DNA of 64,000 nucleotides from Oryzias latipes (Eukaryota > Chordata > Actinopteri > Beloniformes > Adrianichthyidae). The translations under genes were made by a program, and so were the position numbers. Positions 53,541 through 64,000 of this stretch are shown piece after piece. Position 1 is the stretch's first letter, and the number at the start of each line of letters is the position of its first letter. The DNA is taken from positions 8,705,015 through 8,769,014 of the forward strand of contig NC_019869.2 in the NCBI RefSeq assembly GCF_002234675.1. Direction: 5' to 3'. Under the pieces are notes generated by a model. The model searched no databases, was not told where the DNA came from, and saw only the letters and a program-made list of their open reading frames with translations.

Positions 53541-54599
53541 GAAATGCTCTCAAGAAAACGAGAAAAAAGTTTAATTTTATTTAATTACCAAGAAAACAAT
53601 TACAAAACGTGCAAATTTGGTTTTTCTTTTTTTTTTTTGACACTGAAAGGGGAACATAAACGTTTTTGGGTAGAATTAATCTCCTGTAGATGTCCTTGTA
53701 AATGAGTAAAAAAAAAAGGGTGAAACGACTCCATCGTGTTCATTTTGTTCAGAATCTTGTGTAACGTTCTTCTTTCAATTGATGTTTAGAGAAAGTCCTT
53801 TACCCTCAAATTCAAGGAAGTTTGCATTTCTTTAACAGTCATACGGTATTTCCATCTCCTTGTTCACCAAATGTACTTTAAAGTGCCTATATCATGCGTC
53901 TCATAGACCTTTTATAACCGTTGGCACACTAAAGAACACATCTTTATGAATAATGAGTTAGTTTTGCGAGTTATTTTCCGGAGACATTTCGATTTCTGAG
54001 GCGGCGGCTTTCACCTCTTGTGGGTGCCCAGTGGCAGTTCTACACTGACTCACTCCCAGGACAACTCTTCTTGGAAGGGGCTGTTCTTCACTTATGTACG
54101 TCACAATGTGAGGACCCACTCGTTTTATTTAGATTGGGAGAGGCTTGTGCACAGAGAGCAGGTTTTTACAGGAATACTCAGAAATGCTTGAATGGATCAA
54201 TATACCGCTTTGGGGTTTCTTTTTGTGAGGAATGAACATTATAATACACTTAAAGCGCCAAAAGTTGATTTTGCATGATATAGACCCTTTAATTGTTGGC
54301 ACAAATGGATACGTTTCACAACAAAAGAAAAAAAGTGATGAGATCCCGCTTTAAAAGTGTTTTTGTTTGCCAGCTAATAAACATTCTAACACTGTCAGGA
54401 TCAAATTTATCATGTTCTTTCTGATGTTCCAGTGTGATGCTGCTGTGCTGTGTGTTCTCACATTTGGTGGATTGGGAACTTTGTCCTCACGGATTAATAA
54501 AGTCAATTTGTTTACACGATCCTGCAGGCAAAATTCCTTGGATACTTTGAAGCTAAATTATTTGAATTAGTTATTTTAAACTTGAAAAACATGAATTAC

Positions 54600-55060
54600 C
54601 GTACATTACCCACATTCATGGGGTATACAGATCCATTCCAAAATATTAGAAAAGCATAGAAAAGTGTATCCAATTCCATAATTCTGTTTAACAAATTAAA
54701 CTTTCGTAGAATGCAGATTCTGGTTGTCTCTTTTGCTGGTACATCTTCTTCTGCCATATTTTGCCCTTCCATTAGCCTTTCTGCTGATATGTATGGCGCT
54801 CATTGAACAGCCAGCCTCCTTAGCTAGGAACTTTAGTGGCTTACCCAGACTATGGAGGGGATCCATGAAGGTCTTCTGGCTAGTTGTCAGGTCTGAAGTC
54901 TTCCCCAACTGAACCAGTTTCATGACATGTCAGGAAACCTGTTCTGGTGCTTTCAGTTTGTAGATGATTAGTTGGTGAAACTTTGTTTGAATCATTCATG
55001 ACCTGCAGAATTTAGGCAAATCTTCTACTGTATTCTCATTTTTTTTAAATCCTATTTTTG
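54600..55060 (-). mobile_element. Tc1/mariner relic
   Basis: Contains a readable Tc1 transposase N-terminus (54696-54923) and, upstream on the minus strand, the typical AAATTCTGCAGGTCATGAAT and TTTCACCAACTAATCATC sequence. The downstream catalytic part is gone. Confidence 0.65.
54696..54923 (-). pseudogene. Fossil Tc1 transposase N-terminus (HTH)
   Basis: The frame reads GKTSDLTTSQKTFMDPLHSL, GKPLKFLAKEAGCSMSAIH and KYGRRRCTSKRDNQNL: the first helix-turn-helix and GR-RCTS-RDN block of fish Tc1 transposases. It stops before the second HTH; the DDE domain is absent. Confidence 0.7.
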
Positions 55061-55559
55061 CTGGTGTAGCGACTCCAAAAACAAAGAGGCTGATGCTGGG
55101 TCCGGTTATTGAATGACGTGCTCAAAGAAAACATGAAGCACCAACGAAGTTCGTATTTTGAACTTTTTAATAGTGAAATAAGGTAATCAAATCCACCTCT
55201 GGATCAAAAAGGAGAAAAAAGTAAAGAATCAAGAAAAAAGTGGTCAACAAAAAAGACGGCAACCCAGCTCACCCTCCCTTCCACCTTACACGGGGACAAA
55301 CCACGGGTGAGTTAAAACTACTTAATGTCTCCGCCCACAAACATGTGACCCACCAGGTGATTACCGCCAGGTGATTCAGACACCCTAATAAGAACCACAT
55401 TTAATTCATGGCACCTACAGTTGGTTTTAGCTGGAGCCCAAATTTATTTCAAAAAAAGATAATTGAAATCAATTAAACGACCGGCCCTTAATCCATTGTC
55501 TACAACAGATTGATTTACTGAATGGAGTTATGGAAATGAATCCACTTTTCCATGATATT

Positions 55560-55955
55560 CTACTTTTTTTTGGAAAGGATCTGAATTTTTCCCTTCAGTT
55601 TCGACTCCCAATCAGGATTATTTGATGTCCATCCCTCTGAATCCCTTTGCGGACATGGGGTTGCTGGAGCTAACCAGCTACTGTTGGGTGAAGGCGGGGT
55701 ACACCTTGAACTGGTTGCCAGTTTGTAGCAGGGCCACACACACAATCACCCCTTGGGACAATTTAGAGACATCAATCAACCTATGAAGCATGTTTTTTGG
55801 ACTGTGGGAGGAAACTGGAGTCAGTGGAGAAAAAACCACACATGTACGAGGAAAATATGCAAGCTCCACATTGAGAGGTCCCAGCTGGGTTTGGAACCAC
55901 CACCCTCTTACTGTGAGGTGAGTGCTCTAACTACTCCACCACCTTGCAGCCCACA
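55560..55955 (-). mobile_element. SINE, family of 33728-34100 (minus)
   Basis: Reversed landmarks: GGGACAATTTAGAGACATCA, AAGCATGTTTTTTGGACTGT, GAGTGCTCTAACTACTCCAC at the head. Confidence 0.7.
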
Positions 55956-55964
55956 ATTCATTCA

Positions 55965-56090
55965 TTCATTCATCTTCTTCGGTTTATTCCCTTTCAGGGC
56001 CACGAGGCTGCTGGAGCCTATCCCGGCCACTGGTGGGCAAAGGCAGGGGGCGCCCTGGTCAGGTCGCCAGTCTGTCGCAGGCAGCCCACA
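55965..56090 (-). mobile_element. Truncated SINE fragment (minus)
   Basis: A CATT-repeat tail, then GAGGCTGCTGGAGCCTATCC and GTCAGGTCGCCAGTCTGTCG, the 3' third of the same family. Confidence 0.65.
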
Positions 56091-56580
56091 ATTTAATCTG
56101 TTATTTACAACTATGCCACAGTTTTTAACAAATTCAGCTGATTAATTAAAAGTACACAATTAAAAGTATATTTTCCAGCCTACCCGCTTTGGTTTTTGCT
56201 GCCCTAAAAAGAGAACTGTGGGTCAGTCAAAAGAGGCAGAGATGGAGTTCTGCCAACAAGAACTTTGTCCGTATTTAAATGTAGTTCTGCGTGCCTCTTC
56301 ATTTTTTCTATTCCCTTTTTTCCCCTCTTGGTCTCTTTCCATCTCTTCCTTGCCCTTGGATTTGTAAAAGAGGCAGGAGAGATGGCCTCCGGACTGAATG
56401 GGAAGGGTTGCCAGGGCGATGAAGGGACACGGACCTGAGACGTCTGGTGCCATTTGAGAGATTGAAAAAAGTCAGGAGGTGATTGTGTATGTCTGCGTGT
56501 GTTTGTGATTTTCAGACAGTAAGACGTCTGGACTGCTAGTGACTGACGGCTGAACTGCCTGAGCCCTTTCAGCTGCTCTG

Positions 56581-56598
56581 CCCCCCCCCCCCCCCCCC
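56581..56598 (+). repeat. Homopolymer of 18 C
   Basis: Uninterrupted C run; the adjacent minus-strand frame that starts in it (poly-Gly) is an artefact. Confidence 0.9.
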
Positions 56599-56764
56599 AC
56601 ATCCCTCCCTCTGCAAAACCAATAGTTCTTTTACTCTCTTTCAGCAGCAGACGCTTGTGAACAACTGCACCACTGCAACCTATCAGTCATCCAACTAAAA
56701 AAGTAATCTAGTAAAAGAAAAAGCAATCAGAAAACTAGAACTTACTCAACTTCATGTTTGTATC

Positions 56765-56990
56765 ATAATCATGGACTGCGTAAATGAGAACCGGACTGAG
56801 TGAGTCGTCGTCCCCCCCCCCCCCGTTCCAAACAGAAAGTACCTGCTGGTTCTAAGAAGCCAGAATCAAATCCCATAGACTTCTAATGAGAAGTTAACAG
56901 CTGTTACTCCATCATTCTTTTTGTCAAAATAAGCATTGTTGATCTGATACCTTTTAACATGTTCTTGATAATCCTAATTTTTTTCATGAT
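56765..56990 (+). repeat. Family B interspersed repeat
   Basis: ATGAGAACCGGACTGAGTGA, AAGTACCTGCTGGTTCTAAG and TTGTCAAAATAAGCATTGTT. Confidence 0.6.
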
Positions 56991-57121
56991 TGATGATCTG
57001 TGTCCAATTTGGACACAGAGCTCTGCAAATTCAACAAAAAGAAGGGAAGAACAGTCCATTAAATCAATAAAAACACGAGGAAATGTAAAACTACTGAAAA
57101 GCTAAGCCAGCAAGATGAACT

Positions 57122-57241
57122 CTACGTTTTTTTCTTTTCAGAAACCTCCACCGAGTGTGAAGCCATCACTACTCCAGGCAGGCTGATCCGCAGGCGAGGC
57201 ACAGTGCTGAAATGAGGCCTCGCCGAGGGTTTTTGTTCTGA
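57122..57241 (-). CDS. Candidate terminal coding exon, product unknown
   Basis: A long T-rich tract and CCACAG acceptor (57242) open a phase-0 exon of 39 codons plus stop, including RPHFSTVPRLRISLPGVVMA and a VSEKKKT end. The complementary strand also has a strong acceptor (AG at 57140-57141) with an open frame ending RLIRRRGTVLK, partly because the lysine codons read as a pyrimidine tract on the other strand. Strand and identity are unresolved. Confidence 0.25.
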   Translation of the reverse strand, partial: SEQKPSARPHFSTVPRLRISLPGVVMASHSVEVSEKKKT

Positions 57242-57509
57242 CTGTGGATCAGCAATCAAAACAAAAAACACAAACAAAGGAAATATAGTTGTATTCACTG
57301 ATACATCAGACTTAGTATGATTAATCATATGATTGGACCAAAAAAAAACATTTGAAGGTGAAAGAAGATACACTTCAATCAAATAATCCAGACAAATGAG
57401 CCCTAAGCAATTTAAGGTACATTTTTGGATTTTTTTAGAGTAATGTTTCTACTGGCATGTCTAAAAAACCGACCAACAACACAGCCTTCACTTTATTTTT
57501 TAACAGTAC

Positions 57510-57810
57510 AGCAATGGGGGACCTTTCTGTGTGGAGTTTGCATGTTCTCCCCGTACATACGTGGGTTTTCTCTGGGGACTTGGCTTCCTCCTACCGTCAA
57601 AAACATGCTTCATAGCTTAATCGATTAATCTAAATTGTCCCTAGTGTGAATGTAAATGTGTGTATGGGTGTGTGATTTGTGGCCCTTCTACAAACTGGCG
57701 ACCTGTCCAGGATGTCTCCTGTATTCCTGCCTTCGCCCATGAGTGGCTGGGATAGGCTCCAGCAGCCCCGTGACCTTGAAAGGGTTAAAAAGGGTTTAGA
57801 AGATGAATGA
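57510..57810 (+). mobile_element. 5'-truncated SINE, family of 33728-34100
   Basis: ACAGCAATGGGGGACCTTTC to GGGATAGGCTCCAGCAGCCC, lacking the pol III head. Confidence 0.75.
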
Positions 57811-57819
57811 AAATCCAAA

Positions 57820-60800
57820 CTTTGCCATGCCACTGAGAAAATTCCCCATCTCTTCACATTAATCTTCGATAACACCCAAAAGCCAGTAATCAGAGGACTA
57901 AATTAAGTCTTTCCCAAAATGCTTTCATGAAAGAATCCTCCTCAATCTAAAGGGTTTGTACTTCCACCCTGGGCATCAATTGCTCAGCTGTCTGAGAAAC
58001 AAAAAGTGAAGATTTAGCTAGTCCTACCCACCTGATGGACAGTTTTGCATTTTAATTTTGGGAACACATGAGTCATTGAGTGAGATCTAACTAAGTGACC
58101 AATCATAGAAGAAGATCCACTATGTGGATCCCCCTTATGACTGGGAGCTATTGTGTTCAGCTCTTCAGGAAGCTAATGAGTAAAAGGAGCGTGTGAGCAT
58201 GAATCCCTCTCCATTTCATTTAAAGAGCCGGATCCTGCAGAGAGACTTCATCTCACTGGGACACATTGCATTGATTCATTCATAAAATTTGCTCTCTAAG
58301 ATTCCATTTTTTCAGTTTTTAAACTTTTTATTTTAGATTTAACGGTACAAACAAAACCAAGATTTATCTATAAACCTCTTAACAAGCAAGAGGATTCTAA
58401 AACATCCCATAATCAAACATAGCACGTATTTATACATATATTTAACAATAGACAAAAAAAAATGGAAGACAGGTGTGAAAAACAGAGAAAAAAGAAAAGG
58501 AGAACAAGAAGGATTTAGCTTCCATCTTCCTTTCATTTGTTACCTCATATATTTGTTGTTATATTTAGGTATATGTGGGGGCGGAGCTATGGTGGGGCAA
58601 GGGGGCAGGAACCCCACCCCCCAATTTTTGGTTCAATATCAGCATCATTATTGATGAAAATTAAGAAATCATTGATAAAACCTTCTTTGAGCTTTTCAGA
58701 AATCACAAAAAAATAGCATTAAATGAATATTAAAACAAACTGAATTTACATTAAATTAAAATAACATCTTTTCATTTGCCCCCTCTCTAACCACCTGACC
58801 ATACAAAATGTTTCAGTTTTGCCACTGGGGGTACATGTCCACAGTCCTATGCATACATATTTGTGTTACGTTAATCATTAAACAACCTCAAACTTAAAAA
58901 TATCAATATTCTTTTCCCGCATCTCCCGTTAAAAACGACTAAATCAATATGAAGGGAGGCCGTTAGTTTGTCTATAGCTTATTTTTCCATGCTTTTATTG
59001 TCATGCCACTCAAGAAAACTGAACAAAATCACACTGTGTCACTTTCTTTTTTATTACTTATTCTATTTTTTCTTACCCTTTTATACCTTTTATGCCTTGC
59101 TAGTTTGCACGAGAGCACAAGACACCAAAGGCAAATACATTGTCCATGCACTGTTTGGCCAATAAAGCTGATTCTGATTTTTTAATATTTTTCCAGTCTA
59201 TTTTTCTTGCAAGTACTTATAATATATAATATATAAAGCATATTTCTTAGTCGTCTCTTGAAAATGTCATGAGGTATCACACAAAGCAGATATATTAGTA
59301 GATTTGAAGTCATTTCCCTTTAAAGTTCTTCATGTAAGCTTCAATCCTCTCATTATTAGTCAGGAAGGCTATTTTTTTCAATTAAGCGAGAAAAGATTTG
59401 ATATACTCACTATAAACTCTAGATGGCACTGTTTACTTGAAGTGAGTAATCAGATTTCTCACTTCAGAGGTAGGTCGAATACTGAGGATCTGACAGAAGT
59501 ATGACATCTGGATAGACTAAACCAAACTAAAGGTTTTAATCCTATATTTCAACATTTAAGTTTGATTTTCAAAGTGTTTTGTAGAGAATAGCAAACAAAC
59601 TGTTTTAATAAATCTTTCAAAAAAATAATCTTTCTCAGATTTATATATAAAAAAAAGTGAAACTCCTACATAAATGGGAGTCATTGCAGGTCCAGATTGA
59701 GGGCACATCGCTCCAACAGAAAGTCTGCTTTCAACTGGAATGGGATGAAAAGGAGGAAAGGAATGAGAAGGAAGAATTAAAAAGATATTGGCAAGTTACC
59801 AAGCAGAGCAGGTGTTTGCCAAACAACAGACAACACTGGTGTGTTACACACTCCAGGCAAGCAGAGTCCGGCCTGAGCAGGACCTAGATCCCATGAATAA
59901 CAAACCAACCCTATCTCTGCAAACATGCTGCAGAGGAATGGCTGTTAGCACTTGAGAGTATGTGTGGATTTCCAAACCTTCCAGCGTTTGTGCAAATATT
60001 AACACAGGACTTCAAATGGTTTGAACTCGTCTAAGATCAGGAAATGCTATATGAGATGGTTAAAGACTTTCAAACAGTGAGAAGAAAAATATATTTAAAA
60101 TTACATTGACATATAACATTTTCACGTACAAGTTTTTCACTCAGTCAGAACCTTATGTACAGATTTAAAAAGAAATCTTGTATCTGACTTTGAAGGCCTC
60201 CAGTAGGTAACACAAGCCTTCCTTAATTTAATCTGTGTTTAGTACAATCTGAAAAGGAAAAAAAACGTGATTACATTATGATTTTATTGAAAAATGTTAG
60301 GTTTCATGCAGTTTTCTCTGTGTTTTTGTTCGTCCATTTTAAAATAAATGAAGAATAGTTTGAACTTGCTCAAGAATTCACCTGTCAACACAGGCAAGAC
60401 TGTATAAAATCAAAGGTCATTCTCTATCCGCCTGTCAGATTATTAACAAGCTTCATTTCAGGAGTTTGAAATTTTTTTTTGGTGCTCTTTGGGTTTATTT
60501 TTCAAACCTTAAAAAAAAAAAACTCGTTGAACTTTTAAGCACTAAATTGCAGTACAGTAATGATTGATATTATTTTTGATTAAAACCTTTTGTTTCTGTT
60601 CCCAAAATACTTGTACACCTATTTTGGAATAATTTTTTTTTTAATTTCACAAATATTGTCTGTTTGGGTGGAATATATACTTTTAATAATAATTATTTAG
60701 AGATTTGGAAAGAGATAACTAGCTAGCACTGAAAGCTGTCAAGTTAAGAGGATATGATGTAAACAAAACCGGAAGTATGTCTGGAAACGATTTTTTTTTC

Positions 60801-61100
60801 TTTTTTTGTGGTTTGTGATTTATTTATTTTTTGTTAATGTGGAAATGTTTCCCAGCTTTTTAACTAAAAAAATGTTTTTTTAATTGATTTTTTATCTGCT
60901 TCCTGGTTGGAGTTACTGTAACTTTTCCTGCTATCTTAAAACAATGGCATTGTTAATCCTGAACAAGGTATGGCTATAAAAAGTGACAACATCACACTCA
61001 CCTCTAAGTGACAATTTTAGAATCACCAACCAAAGCTTTTTTTTTTGTTTTGAGGATCATATTGTCTCTATACTAATTTTAAAAAAATTAGATTATTTTT
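57820..61100. other. No gene recognised
   Basis: AT-rich DNA. At 59080-59180 a short retroposon-like tail ends GGCCAATAAAGCTGATTCTG. No coding exon could be supported. Confidence 0.4.
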
Positions 61101-61123
61101 TTGGAGAGAAAAAAACAGACAAA

Positions 61124-61130
<7 letters not shown>

Positions 61131-61157
<27 letters not shown>
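61131..61157 (+). repeat. Poly-A tract
   Basis: 27 consecutive A residues, possibly a retroposon tail. Confidence 0.9.
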
Positions 61158-61358
61158 GAAATGTTGAGTAAACAACGATAATCGTTCCTTTATTTTGAAA
61201 GGTTCTGGCGGAAGCTTTGCAGTGAGAGGGTTCGTTTGTTTCACGCAGGCCAGCACTCCGTGTGGAGGGGATTATGTGGGAACTCTGACAACTCCAAGCC
61301 AGCGAGCAGGGTCCGGTTGACAGACAACATCCACTTTTAACTCCAGACACACCATACC

Positions 61359-61677
61359 ATGCAATTTATCGAAAAGGTAAATTCAGAATTCCTCTGAATG
61401 AAGACTAATTCTCACCCTACTGTGTCGTTTCACATGCCAAAGTTAACGCGTTATTTTCTTGTCAACATGCATCGTTAGATTACCCTGTCTGCTATTTCCT
61501 GCTGTGACTAGTAAGTTAACGAGCCAGTTTTACACAAAGATCCTCTTTGATGCCAACAAGCTAAAGATTGAAAAGCTGCGAGTCGACTTTGGAAAGTTTT
61601 CGTTCTGCTTCCGCTTCGATTTACTGAGCCTCTGCACACCTGAAGAAACTTTTTTTAAGTATCTTTCGCTTCTCTGA
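61359..61677 (+). other. Possible short exons, low support
   Basis: ATG at 61359 gives MQFIEK then donor AAAAG|GTAAAT in phase 0. Downstream, a protein-like frame (SQFYTKILFDANKLKIEKLR) runs to a stop at 61677, but the connecting acceptor would be a poor TAAG site. No product recognised. Confidence 0.15.
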
Positions 61678-61849
61678 TTGTAAACCAGATTATAATCCGA
61701 GCGGTGCGTTCATTTGACAGATTTGCCTTGCAATTGAACTGTGCGAGAGCAGCTTTATGCGTGACAGGCACGCATGATTCACGCCCCATCTAGACTTCTC
61801 CCTGTTTGGCACGTTCCTCTTTGCAGACCCACTAATGAAAAGGGTGTTT

Positions 61850-62266
61850 AGCATGCATTTTTCTCATGATGGAGGACATGTATGAAGAAATTTAGGATTA
61901 AGATTGGATTCCTGAGGATTTCTTTTCTTTATTCAAATCGGTGTGAATCAGGAACAGATGAAGAGTTGTGTGATATAGAAAATACAAGCTCCCTGCTCCG
62001 CTCCATTCTGATGCATCCACTTGCAGACTCATTGATCCATTTATGTCTTTGTTTTCCTCTTCTAAGCTGGAATGTGGATCTAAAGTGGAGGGCTGGATAG
62101 CTCCAATATAATATTAGGGTGTGATGGGCTGAAAGCTAGTGGGAGAGAGTGCAAACAAAGGGAGGATGGGAAATGAGGGCGGGCTTACTCTGCACCAACT
62201 CAGAGGTGAATTTCTACTGAACTTCTGCTGCTCTGCAGAAACTATGACCAAGAAAAAGACACAACG
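61850..62266 (+). repeat. Family A DNA element (plus), interrupted by hAT
   Basis: CTCATGATGGAGGACATGTA, TTCTGATGCATCCACTTGCA, GGCTGGATAGCTCCAATATA, GCTCTGCAGAAACTATGACC. The hAT element at 62275 is inserted next to its right end. Confidence 0.7.
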
Positions 62267-62427
62267 AAATTTCCCGGGGTGTAAGGGAAAATTGATTCAG
62301 CGATATATCGTGATATTTCAGGTGGCAATACTTGTATCGAATTAAAATGCTGTCGGGACGATATTTATTTATTTAGAGTCCGATGTCCTTCAGCGTCTGA
62401 CTCTTGTTTCCCACTTATACCCCAGAC

Positions 62428-63608
62428 TAGGGTTGGGCGATGTCCCTTAAATTGGCCGTCGACGATGTTTGCTGTCAACCATCGGGAAGGAGGATGACAT
62501 CGTCGGGGGGGGGGGGGGGGGGGGGGGGGGTATTTTTACATTTTTCGTTCTTATATAACTGCTATTCGTTTTTTTGCTTTTTTTCATTTTATTTTCCAAC
62601 TAATGACTAATCCGCGATGATCCAGTATAAACTGAGGGAAGTGACTTTAACAAAAAAAGTAACAAACAAAATAGAAAAGAAGTAGTCCGCTCCCGCACTT
62701 CACTAGTGAAGTGGACCGGCGGAGCGCGGACTTACAGCTTTGTGTTTGAGGGAAAAGGGGGGGGTGCTTTGTTACATGAGCGCTATGTGTGGGAGATTTA
62801 AGACTGCGATCCGTCCCGCAGCTCTAGGGGTACAAGCAACAGAACTCAGAACCGGGTCTAAAAGTGTGTGTCTGAGCACAGCTCGGATCGTCAACACACA
62901 GCGGTGTGAGCTTCAAAGCAGAAAGGCCGCTCAGTCCTTAGAAAACATTCAAACAATCACGCGGATTTGTGTTTCCAGTCATGTCCCGACTAATAAAGGC
63001 TGATGTTATTCCCACGTTTACGTGCAGCCAGCAAGCAGCACCACCCAAAGCTAATGTTGTTAGCCCGTGTTAGCATACTGCTAATCCTGGCTTCGTTCAG
63101 AAAAAGCACTGACCACACGGATTAAAATTCAAATGATGAGCGAACAGGTGTTTCATAGTAACCGTAACATTTTTAAAAGCACGTTTAGAAGATCGTCTCG
63201 TATTTTACCGCGCTGACATGTCAATGTATATAGCCGCTCGGCGCTGTTTAACATTGTTTTGTATTGAATTGTTACATTCAATAAAGTTTGAAAAAAAAAA
63301 GACGCTCGGCGGAATCTATATCCTTCCGTTTTTCAAACCCTACTGCGCATGTGCGAATGATTTATTCCGACGGAAAGTGTGACCTTAGTGAACGTTTTTA
63401 TATTCTGAAAATATTTTTCTGGGACCATGTACACGGTTGGATTCTAATCCGACCATTGATCCCATCAAAATATTTTGTACATGTAACCGCGGCTTATGGT
63501 GTCAACGCGCAACGTGGCTGGGGAGTGGCATCACGATGATGGTCTCTCCATCGGGATGTCAGTCACCCATCATGATGGACGATGATATTGTCCATCGGCA
63601 CAACCCTA
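62428..63608 (+). mobile_element. Inner hAT-type element, 8-bp TSD
   Basis: CCCCAGAC at 62420-62427 and 63609-63616. Ends TAGGGTTGGGCGATG and, reversed, TAGGGTTGTGCCGATGG. 1181 bp with a 26-G run (62505-62530) and no transposase frame. Interior sequence is shared with the relic at 22330-23470. Confidence 0.9.
62505..62530 (+). repeat. Homopolymer of 26 G
   Basis: Uninterrupted G run directly inside the left end of the inner hAT element. Confidence 0.95.
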
Positions 63609-64000
63609 CCCCAGACTACTAGTTGGCAGCAACGGCGAACACTGAGCCTCTTTGAGCAGCTCTACACCCAAAAAAACAACACAATTTCACAAAATCTGTT
63701 TAGGTTAAATGCTAAATGTTCATTCAGCCTCCCAGTTTTGGTTGTCATGACACATGTACTACTTAGTCTTTACTTGGGATGAGTACTGAACCAATACTTT
63801 GTGCCATGTTGCTGCCAGGAACATATAAAACACGGATTGTGGTGTTTTGTTGTGGGCTCCAGATGAGAACGAGTGACACTTAAGATGTATCACGATACAT
63901 ACTGTATTGTGAGATGTATATCGTGATACTTACTGTATTGCCAGACTCTTGCCAATACACACCCTTAGAAATTTCCACCTTCAGTTCTATTCTATTCTAT

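Larger units (their letters stand above)
62275..63968 (+). mobile_element. Outer hAT-type element, 8-bp TSD, host of a second hAT
   Basis: AAATTTCC at 62267-62274 and 63969-63976 flanks the element. Its ends are CGGGGTGTAAGG and, reversed, CTAAGGGTGTGTATTGGCAA, with ATATCGTGATA-type subterminal repeats at both sides. Without the inner insertion it is about 505 bp. Confidence 0.82.

Noticed and set aside
56204..56602. 132-codon minus-strand frame
   Set aside because: It begins in a poly-C run read as poly-Gly and has no recognisable motif or splice context.
61093..61350. Minus-strand frames with poly-Phe
   Set aside because: The frame passes through the poly-A tract; no domain.

Overview
The window is vertebrate nuclear DNA, almost certainly from a teleost fish: AT-rich, with spliced genes, short introns beside TE-filled long ones, and many typical fish repeats (hAT, piggyBac, Harbinger and Tc1 relics, tRNA-derived SINEs, solo LTRs). 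A percomorph such as medaka would fit, but that is inference. There are no bacterial genes, no CRISPR array and no complete autonomous transposon.

Two protein-coding genes can be rebuilt exon by exon, both on the minus strand. The first is rp9 (retinitis pigmentosa 9 / PAP-1): six exons, 19166 down to 11185, 222 codons plus stop, with every splice phase matching. The second is the homologue of human C18orf21 (described as the RNase MRP subunit RMP24): four exons, 38034 down to 21489, 226 codons plus stop. Its stop codon lies about 2.3 kb upstream of the rp9 start, so the two are tandem. Nothing in the sequence shows that they work together; one is linked to pre-mRNA splicing and the other to RNA processing.

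Layout. 1-8100: AT-rich, repeat-dominated, no confident gene. 8130-8720: CpG-rich probable promoter with splice signals on both strands. 8900-11180: repeats and the rp9 3' flank. 11185-19166: rp9, with a hAT element in each of three introns. 19340-21480: intergenic. 21489-38034: the C18orf21 homologue, with a 9.7 kb second intron full of repeats that also holds a TATA-driven first-exon-like unit. 38900-39550: possible first exons of a head-to-head plus-strand gene. 39900-64000: repeat-rich, with nested insertions, a 1.1 kb G-rich island and several coding-like exons of unknown identity.

Most of the rest is mobile-element debris. Seven hAT-type elements have exact 8-bp target-site duplications readable from the sequence (8-9 bp in an eighth). 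Three short elements resemble piggyBac MITEs, two solo LTRs have 5-6 bp duplications, and fossil transposase fragments of hAT, Harbinger and Tc1 type can be read. A non-autonomous family with at least nine copies (called family A here) is the most abundant unnamed repeat. I found no clear new biological system. The best leads are the internal promoter unit in the C18orf21 homologue, the head-to-head exon pair, the G-rich island and several unassigned coding-like exons.
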